In this document: positions 25,121-37,762 of the stretch, one piece after another
Numbering within the stretch: the stretch's first letter is position 1
How the letters are laid out: every line of letters begins with the position of its first letter
Origin: Hyaloscypha bicolor E
Taxonomy: Eukaryota; Ascomycota; Leotiomycetes; Helotiales; Hyaloscyphaceae
Direction: 5' to 3'
NCBI RefSeq assembly: GCF_002865645.1
Contig: NW_020194619.1
Location: 496,001 to 560,000, forward strand
Length of the DNA stretch: 64,000 nt
Translations under genes and position numbers: made by a program
Notes under the pieces: model-generated
What the model was told of the DNA's origin: nothing
The model's input: only the letters and a program-made list of their open reading frames with translations
The model's database searches: none

Positions 25121-25894
25121 TCATAATATGGTGCATTTCTTCTTATCCTTGGGCCGATATTTTCGTGACTCGTCCCGCATTGGCCCTTCTCCAGTATTCA
25201 TCCTGGTCCCTTTCCCCTGACCCTGCATTGACCTGACATTATTTTGCATCCGTTGGCGGCGCAACTGCCTCACTACATCGTAGAATGCCTTTTCTACATT
25301 GATGCAATTCTTTGCTGATGCTTCAACAAATTCACAGCCAAGCTCTCGTGCCAACGCATGTCCTTCCTGTGTAGAAACCTCACGCTCTGTAACTCTGTCA
25401 CTTTTATTCCCGACCAGCATAATGGGAACTGGTGCCGAGGGTGACGCGGCTGATATGGGTGATCCAGGATAAGAGGGTGAAGATGCTGAGGATTCCTTTA
25501 CCCGTTGAATCTGGTTGTGAAACCGTTGAATTCGTGTGAAGGACGATCTCGAGGAAATGCTGTACACTAGGACGAAGCCTTCACCGTCGCGGATCCATTG
25601 GTCTCTCAAAGCAGTATATTCTTCCTGGCCAGCAGTATCGAGAACTTCCAGCATGCAAGATTGCCCATCTATCACAACCTGTTTTCTGTACGAGTCTTCG
25701 ATAGTGGGATCGTACTACGGAAAAACGTGAGCTTAATCCTTGAGCTCTGAGTAGCGTCAAGGGGCTTGACGACTTCAAGGATTGCTTACAGTCTCAACAA
25801 AATGTTGTAGAGTTAATTGTATAGTCAAGGCTGTTTTCCCAACGCCTCCGTCTCCCAGCACCACCAGCTTGTACAGCACCATCTTACCCGCCAT
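25121..25894 (-). CDS. ras-2: RAS-2 type small GTPase
   Basis: Two exons, 25790-25894 and 25121-25714 (intron 75 nt), giving 232 aa. The P-loop is [10 protein letters not shown], switch [10 protein letters not shown], switch [10 protein letters not shown], the base-specificity motifs NKSD and SAK. Between the central strands is a Ser/Pro-rich insertion ([20 protein letters not shown]) that marks fungal RAS-2 proteins, including Neurospora RAS-2. The tail ends in a polybasic stretch and the CAAX box CTIL. A terminal Leu favours geranylgeranylation, and no Cys for palmitoylation lies just upstream. RAS-2 proteins act at membranes in hyphal growth, cAMP and MAPK signalling. The start codon is fixed by the conserved [14 protein letters not shown]. 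Identity is very secure; lipid type is inferred. Confidence 0.97.
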
Positions 25895-27607
25895 ATTGTG
25901 GGATGTTGCGAGGGTGTGTGGGTGTCGAGCAGATAGTGGCGGCCGTGGTCGAAGAAGCAGAAATCGAGAGACGAAGAATCAATCGGACGAGGCAGCAATC
26001 CGTACTATTCAGTAGAGCGGCTGGATCTGCGGTGGAGTTTTGATTCTGGACTCTGGCAGCAAAGCTCGGACTTCCGTTTTGGCGGAGAGACTTAGTAGGT
26101 CGATACGACGGCCGCGATAGCAAGTTATGGCCGCCTGGTACTTCCTGCGCAGAGAACAGCTGGCGTTGCCTTAGTGGAGGAGCTTAAGAGCTGCGTAAGA
26201 GACGGCTCGGGCTTTTCCCTCGAAGTTGGGGATGTAGATCAGAGCTCGAGGTCGCGGCAATTCGGAGTGTTGTTGAAGTTGGGGGTTGAGTGGTGAGGTC
26301 TGGCAGTGGGGAAGGTCTGGGAGCTGCCCGAAGCGCAAGTCTGTGGACAGCCGTGAGCTCTGAATGCGAGTGCTCTGGTATGGGAACAGGGGCCAGCGAC
26401 AGTTGCCCAAGGAGCAGGAGGGCACAGCTAGGGCGTCTTGGGTTTATGTATGATGTTGGGTTGGTTTGCATGTCAATACTTCAATACTCTGCCTCTGTCC
26501 TTGCCCTCGCTAAAAAATTGCGCTAATGTCCTGCAAAAGCGGCGAGCTTCCCAAGGCCCAGCTCCACTCACCAAACATGAGTTCACAGATTCGCGCCAGG
26601 CAGCCAGGCCCGAAAGATTCCCGTGGGAAGTTTTCGCCTTCCGGGACGAATCGAGTATCGGTCAAACACGGCTCACCTGGCTGTGTGTCGGCGTCTGGAC
26701 CACAAAGAACAGTCACGTGGTGGGGGCGGTATTGACGTGAGTCTCAGGCCAGACAAGAATAGATATAGAGAGAGGTGCGGCTTTCCAAGTCCAGCGGCCA
26801 AAGTCAGTTTATTTGATCTCATCACTATGTGGACAGAAAAGAGCACAGGGTCCTGTGCTGACATAGTGCAGCTTCCCCTCCAATGGCTCACAGTGCGGAT
26901 AATCTCACAGGAACAGACCGTGCATTCAGAGGTTTTATCCTCCCTATCAGGCAGCAGGAGACTCTTCAAAACAGTGGCTGATAGGACCGCTGCCGACGTT
27001 ATGTGCCATCGAATGGTGGCACTTCGGAGCAACTGGCCTTCCCCAGATCTTGGGCTCCAACAGTCTGGGTATGGCGTGGATGGAGCCTTGGAAACATGGA
27101 AAGACCAGGTTGTGGAGAGACTGGAAAATGCGAACCAATTTGGAAATAAGAAAAGTGAGGCCGCCAACTACATACGGGTCTCTAGAACAACTGGTTATGG
27201 AAACTTCACATAGGGACCTCAAATTTCTCATTGTCGTACAAAGGTCAATTCATCTATCTATTCTCAAGCATCTGAATGGCTGGGAGGAGGGGACACTGGA
27301 TCGAAATCTTTCATGGAGCCTCTGATGGAGACTGTGGATCACCGATGTCACGTTGAGTAAGGAGTTTTTGCCACCATGCACTGAATCATCTCCCATTGAA
27401 TTGAACGGTGATAAAGAACCTGCCTCCCTTTCATCCATCCATATAATCAGAAACCCGGAGGATATCACCAGATTTCCAGTTTGCGCCACCCTATTTGCTC
27501 GAAGAAATTTTGAATATGAACATAAGAATCTTTCAAAGTCATGTCTCGGGAAGCCAGACCGGGACCACGGCATACCGCCCTATGATAAGGGCGAGTCTAG
27601 AGCTTCA
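25895..27607. other. Intergenic, ras-2 upstream region and 3' flank of opy2
   Basis: 1.7 kb without a convincing gene. It contains the ras-2 promoter and probably the 3' untranslated region of the opy2-like gene. Overlapping frames on both strands around 26500-27200 have no domain features. Confidence 0.5.
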
Positions 27608-28871
27608 TCACTCTTTAACTTCATGCTCATCCCCAAATGGGGTGCTTTCCTTTTTCGATCCCTGAATACCACCCTGTGTTTTCTTTGTCGCCTCTTCTAT
27701 CACGGCACTAAGTGTGCTACTGCTTGTATGCCGTCCATCAGGATGATCGCCGAAAGGTCCTTGTTCCAGAGCAGGAGTGTCATCGATTATGGTAATTGCG
27801 TTCGAGTCGCGGGGGACAAGGCTTCGATGGGAAGCGGCCTCGTCTTCGGAAATAGTCTCTGATGTAGAACGCTTCTTACTAGGCCCGCTGATAACTCGAA
27901 CGACTTGAGGTCGTACTTGTGTGGCAGTATTGGCGTTGTTCAAGAATGTGGAACCGACACTGAATGCCGGACTTGGAGGCCCGTTCACACCATACTTGCC
28001 GTAATCGACGCTTGGGACCGGAGGTGTGAGTTCACCAGAAGAACTGGCACCATTGGATTTGACGCTGACCAAGGCTGGTTTCCCTCTGATTACAGTCTGT
28101 GCAGGAACAGGGGACACTATTGCGTTCTTGCCATAGATGGTGGATGCAACGCTGGTCCTGGCGTATGAGGTTCGGTCACTGATACCAGAGTAGGTGGAAT
28201 CTCGCAGATCGCCAGGCATAAAAAAGTGCTCTTGCTCGTATCTCGGCGTGCTGTTGTTGGATGATAACGCAATTGGAATCGGAGGAACAGGGGGCACAAG
28301 TAGGCCAGGTGTTGATGGCGCAGATCGATTCGTCACGCCGGGAATATAGGCAATTTGAATAATGTTTGAGGCGCGGGTCAAAACCGTAGAGGCGATTGAA
28401 GCGACTGTGTGTGTCGAAGCCCTGGCATCCCTTCTCATTGTGAAATCCTTCTCCACAGGCAGTGTCTCGTCATCTTCAACCCAATTCTCTTGCTCGTACT
28501 GTTGTCTTTTGGTCTTGATACAGAATCTCCACACCAGGTAGGTGAGAGTGGCAATCACAACGACTCCCCCAATCACGCCTCCAGCAATCGCTCCCACATT
28601 GGGTCCTGGATTCGCTTTTGCTGTTGGGGTTAATGTCGCGGTCGCCGCAGCTGACTCTACGCATTCTACTTTTTGGCATGAGGTGCATGTCGGCGGAACG
28701 AATGCACATTGCTTGCCCTGCTCGTCACAACTTGGATTTTGAGGGCAAGATGGTGTCGTTGTGTAGTCACATCCAACACATCGTCTGAAAAGATGGTCGA
28801 AAGACACTAGATACCGCAGTCAGCAGGATTAGACAAACGTTGAGGGCAGCTGTTTCACGAACTCGATCCAT
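27608..28871 (-). CDS. opy2: Opy2-like membrane anchor of the HOG pathway
   Basis: The open frame from 28806 lacks an ATG and is closed upstream by a TGA. A 52-nt intron (28807-28858; donor GTGAAA, CTGAC branch site, acceptor TCTAG) joins it to a 13-nt coding exon at 28859-28871 that starts with ATG. The product is 403 aa with N-terminus MDRVLSFDHLFRRC. Residues 14-53 hold eight Cys in an Opy2-type pattern (C14, C17, C25, C31, C38, C45, C48, C53). One membrane segment lies at about 76-100 (GAIAGGVIGGVVVIATLTYL), followed by a long Ser/Thr/Pro-rich cytoplasmic tail. Yeast Opy2 binds the adaptor Ste50 and brings Ste11 to the membrane during osmotic stress. Family assignment rests on the Cys pattern and topology. 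The tiny first exon is my inference. Confidence 0.83.
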
Positions 28872-31472
28872 AGTTGTAAGCCATTTTGACGGATTGGTCG
28901 TCAATCAAAGTAGCTGGCAATCAAGGCTCTGATGTACTCGGTTCTTTGTGGGAATTGATGCTCGCCAAAGGCTGGAATATAATGGCGATTATTGGGGCTC
29001 GTGTTATCTACTGCTGACCTCGGGGTATCGTAAAGGAGATTGAAAGCGAAGAACGACGTGGCCGGTGACTGGTCTATATCGCTGATACAGTGACCGCAGG
29101 ATCTCCAATGCAACAGTCGATGGCAAAAGAAAAGAATTGTTCGAATGCTGTGTGTGGCCGGTAGTCAAAGGAGTCGTAGGCTACGGTCGCATGAACGGTT
29201 CGATAACGAGCGTGGTAGAGAGCGAGCTCCGGCGTTGGGGTTGTGTCTGCAACCGTCAGGACAACATCGACATCGACTATGAGGCTGTGAGACCGGCGGC
29301 GAGGGTAAACGTCGAGAAGTCGTTGGGCTGGATCGTGGAGGGATGTTGGAATGGAGAAGATCGTCTCAGCTGAGCATTCGAGATCTCTTCGGAAGGTGGT
29401 GCACACTGCACTGGTGTTTCTCAGGGCTAGGATCTTCCGGGCCTAGACCAGCGCCCTTTTGATTAGGGGGCGGGCGCTGCGGCCAATCAGGCCAATCAGC
29501 GGGTACGAGATATATTGATTCCTGCGCTCCTCGATCAATTGAGCGGTGCAGAGAAGATACCTGTTAAATTCCCTAAGCTTAACGTAAATCCAGTGTTGAG
29601 CGAGCATTCCTGGGCATTTGGGGCTGCTCGATATCATATCTTTGGTTTTTGTAACTTTAGTGATTGCTGAAATGAAGTGAGGGGCTACGCCACGCCCAAA
29701 ACACAAAGTCTCACTCTCAGGAACACAGCCGCGCAGAGTTTTGGAGATCGAACCATCAAACGAAACCATCTTGACTGGCCGACTGGAATACGACCCAGCG
29801 ACAGGCTAGATCTGCCTCCGGGGCTGTCTTCGTGATGGATTGGGATTGAAAGGCCAATCGTATCCAGGCGAAAGACTGGCTGCCTCCAAATACCCTCCAG
29901 GATCGGGAACAGTGGAGTAACACTGCTGGTGAGATTCCAATACTTCTCCCGGAATTGGGAGGGGGAGAGGCTCGGGGGTTCAATATCGAATGCCGTCATC
30001 ACGAAGGATACTGTATAGGTATTGCTTCATCTGAGATACTTGACTTTTGGAAGCATTCTTGGACATCTTACGTACAGAGTTGTGAGTGGGCACAAATCTT
30101 TGGCCTTTCTGCAGTGTTGCCGGCGTCCCCAAGTCACCTTCTGCTGTTCATAGCAGGGAATTCTTGCAGGTTGGCAACTTGGCATCAACCACGGGGCAAA
30201 CCCTACTGGAGATGTTATATTGCCAGCAAATTGTAGACAGTGGACGGTGATGGCCGAACAGGACACCACACACACCAGAGACAGGAAAGAGACTCAGTTC
30301 CACGGCCCTCAACGACGAACTCAACCCTTCTTTGTGATCACGTGATACCCCTGAAAGATTGAAGGATGTTGGGCCGTTACAACATCCTGCCAACACCCCC
30401 CCTACGACGGTTGCACCGAACATTTCCCCGCTGAAGTAATCCACGCTTCCTAGCTCCAACTCTCGCCTTTTTTTCGCTGGCACAAGTTTGCCCCCCATTG
30501 ATTCTTCGCAACACAGCCGCAGCGATACGAACGCTACGGCAAGTATTTATTTTTAGACCCGCCTCCACAGCCAAGACAAGCTCTCACTACTCCGTAAAGA
30601 GCAAGCCCCGGCAGAGCATTTTGTGAAGATCGACGGCAACTCGCGTAAAGTAACTGTGAGTGAGAAACTTAGAAAACAGACTTGGATCAAATGTGAACTG
30701 TCCCGAGCTACAGCAATACACATTCTCGCCAGACTTCGCTCTGTCACTTTCGTCACTCTTGTCACTTGGTAGGAGGCGCGTCAAGTGGCTTGCTGCTCGT
30801 GAAACATGCTCTCGGCTGGCTTGTTTTAAATCCTTGATCAGCCAATTACTCCAGACCTGTCATCGGCCCCTCAATCCTGGAGCCCAGGGACAAGCGCCAC
30901 CAAAACCAACGTCCGCCCGCTGCACAGAGCAAATAGAAGAGGGCCATCAGAACGTTCAGCAAAGTTTGCCGGAGAACAGCGCAAGAGAGGGACGTGAATC
31001 AGGTGAATCAAGTCGATCGGCATTGAGCAGCAGGGGTCAATTGGTTTTGGTCTCTTTGTGCGACTTCGTAAAAGCAAGTGACATGCATGCATGTACTAAG
31101 TAAAGCTTCATGGGAAGCGAGCGCGAGACACAACACGACACGCAACCAAACTAAACGCTCCACCTCCATGGCTCTCCTTTGCGTGCCGATCTCAACCCGT
31201 TGACGTTTCCTTGAAAACTCCCAAATTTCCTCTTTTTTCTCTTCTTCCTACAAGACCTTCCATACAGCGCCTGGACGCCCCTTCCTGTTTTCCTTCTGCA
31301 CTGCCGATCGCTCCCTCTGTCACGTTCATTGCGTCACGGTTGCCAGGGGTCAAATTTCACATTCCAGTTCCCAACGTCCAAAACATCCATTTTTCAACAC
31401 TGCAATCCGCAGACCTAGGAACCATCTCTCATTCCTCGAGCACTCGAAAAACAATTAATAAACGCAGTCATT
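28872..31472. other. 2.6 kb divergent intergenic region between opy2 and the chitin synthase gene
   Basis: The region holds the promoters of two divergent genes. One small minus-strand frame (29685-29999) is listed separately. Plus-strand frames at 30660-31103 and 31211-31582 overlap the likely chitin synthase leader and are probably not translated. Confidence 0.45.
29685..29999 (-). CDS. Possible small hypothetical protein
   Basis: ATG at 29999 opens a frame of 104 codons beginning MTAFDIEPPSLSPSQFREKY. The first third has natural-looking protein composition. The second half changes character, and a GTATTT donor-like site lies near residue 36, so the true structure may include an intron into another frame. 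I recognise no family. It could equally be leader sequence of the opy2-like gene. Confidence 0.22.
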   Translation of the reverse strand: MTAFDIEPPSLSPSQFREKYWNLTSSVTPLFPILEGIWRQPVFRLDTIGLSIPIHHEDSPGGRSSLSLGRIPVGQSRWFRLMVRSPKLCAAVFLRVRLCVLGVA

Positions 31473-34357
31473 ATGGCGCATCCCGGCAATGGCGGATACC
31501 AGGAGCACAAACTGCAGGACCTTCCTCCCGGAGGCGGCGTAAGTCGACCAATCCTTCCTGCAACTTCCCATTCATTGTCTGACCTGAGAATCTCAGTACC
31601 ACATACCCCCTCATCAAGACGATGAAGACGGAAATATACCACTTCTACACCAACAACCAAATGTGCCGTTTGCGGACCCCTACGACGCCCAAGCGAGAAC
31701 TCTCCACGGTACCCCGCCAGCCAGACCTGTGTCAAGTTACAGTTTAACGGAATCTTACGCCCTCCCTGCTGGGGGTATTGCACCTCCATACAGCAGCGAA
31801 TATGACGAAGGCGCAACATATGGTCACCAGCTAGAGGATAATGCACATCAAAGATCAGATTCCCCATACTCCAGGGCCGAGACAAACTCCACCGAAGCAT
31901 GGCGGCAGAGACAAGCTCCAAATGCTGGAGGGCTCAAACGTTACGCAACCAGAAAGGTGAAGCTCGTACAAGGCGCTGTCCTGAGTGTTGATCATCCAGT
32001 TCCATCGGCCATCAAAAACGCCATCCAGGCTAAGTACAGGCAAGACCTCGAGGGTGGGAGTGAGGAATTCACGACTATGAGGTACACAGCAGCCACCTGC
32101 GATCCTGACGAATTTACACTCAAGAACGGCTACAATCTACGCCCCGCAATGTACAACCGCCACACGGAACTACTGATTGCCATTACCTACTACAACGAGG
32201 ACAAGCAGTTGACTGCTCGAACGCTGCATGGTGTTATGCAAAATATCCGGGATATCGTAAACCTGAAGAAGTCCGATTTCTGGAATGTTGGGGGCCCAGC
32301 CTGGCAAAAGATTGTTGTGTGCCTGGTTTTTGACGGAATCGATCCTTGCGACAAGGATACACTGGACCTTCTGGCAACAATTGGTGTATACCAAGATGGA
32401 GTCATGAAGAAGGATGTTGACGGGAAAGAGACAGTTGCACACATTTTCGAGTACACTACACAGTTGTCGGTCACTGCGAATCAGCAGTTGATCCGCCCCC
32501 AAGACGACAGCAGTAATACCTTACCTCCTGTCCAGATGATGTTCTGCCTGAAGCAGAAGAACAGCAAGAAGATCAACTCTCATCGATGGCTATTCAATGC
32601 GTTTGGCCGTCTTCTGAATCCTGAAGTCTGCATTCTTCTTGACGCAGGAACGAAGCCCGGACCAAAATCGTTACTCTCACTCTGGGAAGGTTTCTACAAT
32701 GACAAAGATCTCGGAGGAGCTTGCGGTGAAATTCACGCCATGTTGGGCGGTGGCCGCAAATTGTTCAACCCTTTGGTTGCCGCGCAGAACTTCGAGTACA
32801 AGATCAGCAACATTCTCGATAAACCTTTGGAGAGCTCATTCGGATACGTCAGTGTGTTGCCCGGGGCTTTCTCAGCCTACCGTTTCCGTGCTATTATGGG
32901 TCGACCTCTGGAGCAGTATTTCCACGGAGATCATACACTGTCCAAGAAGCTCGGCAAGAAAGGAATCGAGGGCATGAACATTTTCAAGAAGAACATGTTC
33001 TTGGCCGAGGACAGAATTCTGTGTTTCGAGTTGGTTGCGAAGGCCGGTTCGAAATGGCACTTGACATATATCAAGGCCGCGAAAGGCGAGACAGACGTTC
33101 CCGAGGGAGCCTCTGAATTCATTGGCCAACGTAGAAGGTGGTTGAACGGTTCATTTGCGGCAAGCATGTACTCTATCATGCATTTCGGCAGAATGTAAGT
33201 CAACAGCAATTGTGTTTAATTTCAAAACTAACCATTTGCAGGTACAAGAGCGGTCACAACATCATCCGAATGTTCTTCTTCCACATCCAACTGATATACA
33301 ACATCTTCACCGTCTTTCTGTCGTGGTTCATGTTGGCATCTTTCTATCTGACGACTACTGTTATCATGGATCTTGTTGGAAATCCGACTCCCGCTTCCTC
33401 GACCAGCGCGGAGCATCACGGATGGCCATTTGGTGATACCGCAACTCCAATCGTCAACACCGTTCTTAAGTATTTGTACCTGGCATTTCTCCTCGTGCAG
33501 TTTGTCCTCGCACTTGGAAACAGACCCAAAGGTTCAAAGGCTACTTACATTATATCGTTCATGGTCTTCGGTGTCATCAACGCTTACCTGATCGTTCTGT
33601 CGATGTATTTGGCTATTCGCGGCATCTCTGGATCTTCCATTCAGACCGACAGTGTGGATGACTTCTTCAAGAGCTTTTTCGGAAACTCTGGAGCCTCTGG
33701 TGGAATCATTATCATTGCTCTCTTGGCTACATTCGGTCTCTATTTCGTGGCCTCCTTCCTGTACCTCGACCCATGGCACATGTTCACTTCCTTCGGCCAA
33801 TACTTGCTGCTCATGTCTTCCTACATCAATATCCTCATGGTCTATGCCTTCAGCAATTGGCACGATGTTTCGTGGGGTACTAAGGGTTCTGATAAGGCAG
33901 ATGCTCTTCCTTCCGCGAAGACAACAAAGGCAGATGGTAATTCCGCAGAGATTGAAGAAATCGATAGACCTCAAGAGGATATCGACAGCCAGTTTGAAGC
34001 AACGGTTAAGCGGGCACTGAAGCCTTACGTACCAGTCGTGGAAGACGAGAAGAGGACGCTTGAGGACTCTTATAAGTCCTTCAGAACGAAGCTTTTGATC
34101 ACTTGGATCTTCTCGAATACTATCTTGGCAGTATTGATCACAAGCGACAGTATCGACAAGTTTGGTTTCGGGGTGAGTACCACTCCTCTCCACAAAGAAA
34201 GCCTACTAACAATCCCTAGGAAACTGCAGCCGTTCGTACCCAAAAGTTTTTCACGATCCTCCTTTACGCGACTGCCATCCTCTCTGTCATCCGATTCATG
34301 GGTTGCTTGTGGTTCCTTGGACGCTCAGGAATCATGTGCTGCTTCTCACGTCGTTAA
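31473..34357 (+). CDS. chs3: Class III chitin synthase
   Basis: Four exons, 31473-31538, 31597-33194, 33242-34172 and 34220-34357 (introns 58, 47, 47 nt), giving 910 aa. The enzyme polymerises GlcNAc from UDP-GlcNAc at the plasma membrane. The N-terminus is short and hydrophilic. The GT2-type catalytic region runs about 150-560: [10 protein letters not shown] for nucleotide binding, DAGTKP near 371, EDR at about 493-495, and the product-site motif QRRRW at about 533-537. The C-terminal third has several membrane helices. The core ([20 protein letters not shown]) matches class III enzymes such as Aspergillus ChsB and Neurospora CHS-1, which are specific to filamentous fungi and needed for normal hyphal growth. 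Class is assigned from recalled sequence resemblance; enzyme identity is secure. The start follows from [10 protein letters not shown] and the first exon phase. Confidence 0.96.
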
Positions 34358-36313
34358 GAAACTCTCGTTCTCCTCAACTCAAAGCATTCCAGCGAGCATT
34401 GCGTTTATTCAGCCACCACAACCTCTGGGGAATTCAGGTTCGTGGAGCGGGGCTTGTGGAGAAATGCATGGAGGTCGGGCGTACCGTGAAAATTAATGCT
34501 GCATCAGTGCGTGGCCTCTGCATTATACATCTCGGCGTTTAGACTGTTTTCTGGGGGTGGGATGGGCAAAATGGAGAGCGTGTAATGCTGTTGTATTGAT
34601 GGATTGTTTGGCGTAGAAATTGAATACCCGATGCGCTGAGCAGAATGTATCCCCTGTTTGAATCGATTCGGTGTTTGGACTCGGGATCGGGTATTGATTG
34701 AATGAAACCATATTCCAGCATCAACGCCCGTTGAGCAGATATTCATGTTGTACTTGAACCTCGTTCCTTGCCTAGCATCCGTTCTTGTGAGGAATTTCTT
34801 TGCTTGATTATACATGAAAAAGCAATTAACCTAGGCTAAATTAACACCACCGGACAACCAGGTGACCCTCTTGCTGCCCGCCCCTTTCTTGCCGAAACCC
34901 AGAAATGGAATATATGAGACCCTTGGCGATTCTTCGGCACAACTAATCTGCTTCCTCAGCTTTAATTCTATGACACGAATGTCACAAGGCTGGGATATAG
35001 TCTCCCTGTATTATGCGAATACCTGTGATCCAGACCATGGCGATGGGTATAGCTATTGCGAATGGGCAGATCATAAGTGTCCTACTGCTGGGCCGTCGGG
35101 AGATTTTAAGAGTGGTGAGTCCAACTTAGTACAAGGAGAAGCGAGAAACTGAAGAGAAATAGGCCTTCGTCCCGGCGAGAACAATTGTAAGTGTTGTGTG
35201 TTCGGCCGTAGATGGCGGCGGAGTGGCAATGAATTTATATCGAGGACATTGGCCGAAAATTATTATCGACATCTTGAAACTGAAGGTGCTGGGATATGCT
35301 TCTACTTCGAAGATGCTTAGTAGTGCATAGCATGGATAATCCCAAGTTTTTCTTGCGTTTCGATAAAACAGGATTTAGAGTTTTCAAGCATGATGTACTT
35401 TGAACTGTTGAATAAATACTTAAACCCAAAATCTTTTTGAAAGTTGGCAAATTAAACAACAAGTACGAGTAATGCTACAGAGGACAAGATAGCAGCAAAT
35501 GATGAGCCATCAGAAATGCCGAATCCAGCCGAATTCAGCACTCCTCCTCTATTTTGCTGAACTTTGAAATATATAAACCCCAATCGGCCCATGCTCACAA
35601 GGGGTAAAGATGAGCCAACCCAGGTCAAAGAAGGTGAAGAAGGGACGCTGCCTCGGCATCGACAATAAGGGAGCCATTCCCGCCAATCACGTGCTCATCC
35701 GAAGTGGTGGACCCACCTTGATATTAGAATGCAGCCAAGTGCGTACCAGCGCGGGCATTGATTCTGAACTAATAAGGATGAGGACCAATTGGTTAAGAAG
35801 GAAGTGAGAGCGCCAAGACTTGCCAGGATCGTTCCAATGTAAATATGGTCGAAGCCCTCACCTCCAGGCACAAAAAGACTTGACTCGACTTCACATTTCG
35901 AAGTGGCTTCACTTGAGTTTTGCTATTTTGCTGCTTGCTCTGAATATTTTTTTCTATTGATATATATAACGTTAACATATTCCTTTTAATACTGTCTACT
36001 TTGATGTGTTTGAGGTTATCAACTTTTTTGCGGGTGCGGAGGTGGTTGTTTTGCGAGCCATCTATTGCTCGCTTAAGAGCGAAGAGTAAACAGTGAAATA
36101 GGAGCGCTGTTCTCTGCAGGATTTGGGCATAGACATCGTGCCTACTGTAGCTGGCTCATTGTAGTGAAGTTATTCAAGAGAGAAATGATCTTTCCACAAG
36201 CTCTGAGAAGTTTCCTTGTCCGGACGATCTTCCTTCAGAGGGGCAGTGGATTACGCTGCAAGGGGAACTAATGTGAGAATACATCGTGCATTATTACAAA
36301 GCAACATTGAATC
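34358..36313. other. Intergenic, 2.0 kb between convergent genes
   Basis: The stretch is mostly AT-rich non-coding sequence with the 3' flanks of the chitin synthase and pro2 genes. A possible two-exon small gene at 35610-35842 is listed separately. A short Cys-containing frame at 34973-35152 is not convincing. Confidence 0.45.
35610..35842 (+). CDS. Possible small basic protein, two exons
   Basis: ATG at 35610 begins MSQPRSKKVKKGRCLGIDNK. If GTGCGT at 35739 pairs with the TAATAAG acceptor ending at 35776, exons 35610-35738 and 35777-35842 join in frame and end at a TAA, giving 64 aa with a charged C-terminus (DEDQLVKKEVRAPRLARI). The 38-nt intron is shorter than others here and its branch site (CTAAT) is too close to the acceptor, which weakens the model. 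I recognise no family. Confidence 0.25.
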
Positions 36314-37762
36314 TCAAAGCGCCAACTTTTCATGCTTAAATGACTTTTGACCTCCCGATTCTCCATATTCCAGCGATACATGCCCTCCCCCTCGAATCTT
36401 ATACTTGTAAATCATCAGGCCCTCTAGACCAACCGGTCCACGAGCGTGGATTTTGTTGGTGCTAATGCCCACCTCTGTCCCAAAACCAAACCGCATTCCA
36501 TCTGCCATTCTTGTTGAAGTGTTCCAGAATACACCTGCAGAGTCTACGCTGGACATGAATTGTTCAGCGAGAGGTGAAGAAGAGGTCAGTATGGCGTCTG
36601 TGTGGTGGGAGCCGTGGAAGTTGATGTGGGAGATTGCTTCGGTGATAGTGGAGACTGTTTTGATGGCTAATACCAGAGAAAGATGTTCGGTGTCGAAATC
36701 GCTTTCATCAGCATCCTGCAGAATAACCGATGAATGCGCTGAAAGCTTGGCCGTAAGAGCCTTCTTACTCGTCGGATCACAGCGCAGCGAAACCCCTTTC
36801 TCCAGCAAGGCTTCTGCAACGGCTGGAAGAACAGTTTCCAATGCAGCTTCTTCAACTAACAATGTTTCAACGCTATTGCATGCTGCAGGATATGATGTCT
36901 TCGAATCAACCACAACTTTGACAGCCATTTTCGGATCGGCGGTATGCTCGAGATAAATCGAGCAGAGTCCATCCGCGTGACCGAGAACTGGGATCTTTGT
37001 GGATGATTTGATATACCGGACAAGCTCATTCGAGCCTCTGGGAATGACCAAGTCGATATATTGATCTAGTCCAAGTAGTTGAGGGATCACATCTCGTGTT
37101 GTGACGAGCTGGATGGCTGTGTTCGGAACTTCTGTTGATTGTAGAGCGGCGGAAATGACTTTTGAAATTGCAACAAATGATTCTGTTGACTCTTTTCCAC
37201 CTTGAACTCTGTTAGGAATGATGTTCCTGCGAATTAATTGGGCCATACCTTTCAATATAGCAGCATTGCCTGACTTGATAGCAAGAGATGCGATGTTGGC
37301 AATGACTTCAGGACGGGCTTCGAAAATAATCAAGAGCACTCCTATCGGACAGGACACTCGCTCAAGCTCGAGTCCATCATCCAGCTTTGTTCGTAGGGTG
37401 GCTTTCCCAACTTCACAGGTCCCAAGTTAGGAATATGTTTACACTGAATAGGGGGGCGTACCAGGATCTTCTAGCTCCCTCACGTCCAAAATTCCCTTGA
37501 GCATATCCTCCCATTTTCCTTTCTTGCTAAGGTCTAGCCGTGACACTATACTCAAGCTCAGTTCCCCATCTTCAGCAGCCTTCTTTGCCAGCGTTAAGTC
37601 ACGCGCATTGGCAGCTAGAATCTCCTCCTTTGACGCAGAAAGAGCAGAGTGGATAGCGGTCAAAGCATTGTTCCTAGCAGCAGTTGGGAGTGTTGCCAGA
37701 ATGTGTGAGGCTGACTTAGCTGCTCTTGCAGCATCTGCAGGCAAAGCATTGGTTAAAGACAT
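36314..37762 (-). CDS. pro2: Gamma-glutamyl phosphate reductase
   Basis: Three exons, 37462-37762, 37249-37410 and 36314-37200, giving 449 aa, close to yeast Pro2 (456). Intron 2 (37201-37248; GTATGG...TTCAAG, CCTAAC branch site) is 48 nt and stop-free. Left in, it would insert 16 residues into the conserved ILKGGKES; spliced, the motif is restored. The enzyme reduces gamma-glutamyl phosphate with NADPH to glutamate semialdehyde, the second step of proline synthesis. It has the aldehyde-dehydrogenase fold, with IIFEARPEV early and the catalytic Cys in SYPAACNS (Cys278 counting the unspliced frame, 262 after splicing). The C-terminus contains RGPVGLEGLMIYKYKIRG, typical of the family. It is divergent from csn3 across 398 bp. 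Confidence 0.96.

Noticed and set aside
34973..35152. Short Cys-containing frame that might be a small secreted protein
   Set aside because: No signal peptide, no defined start, and only a few Cys; not enough to call a gene.
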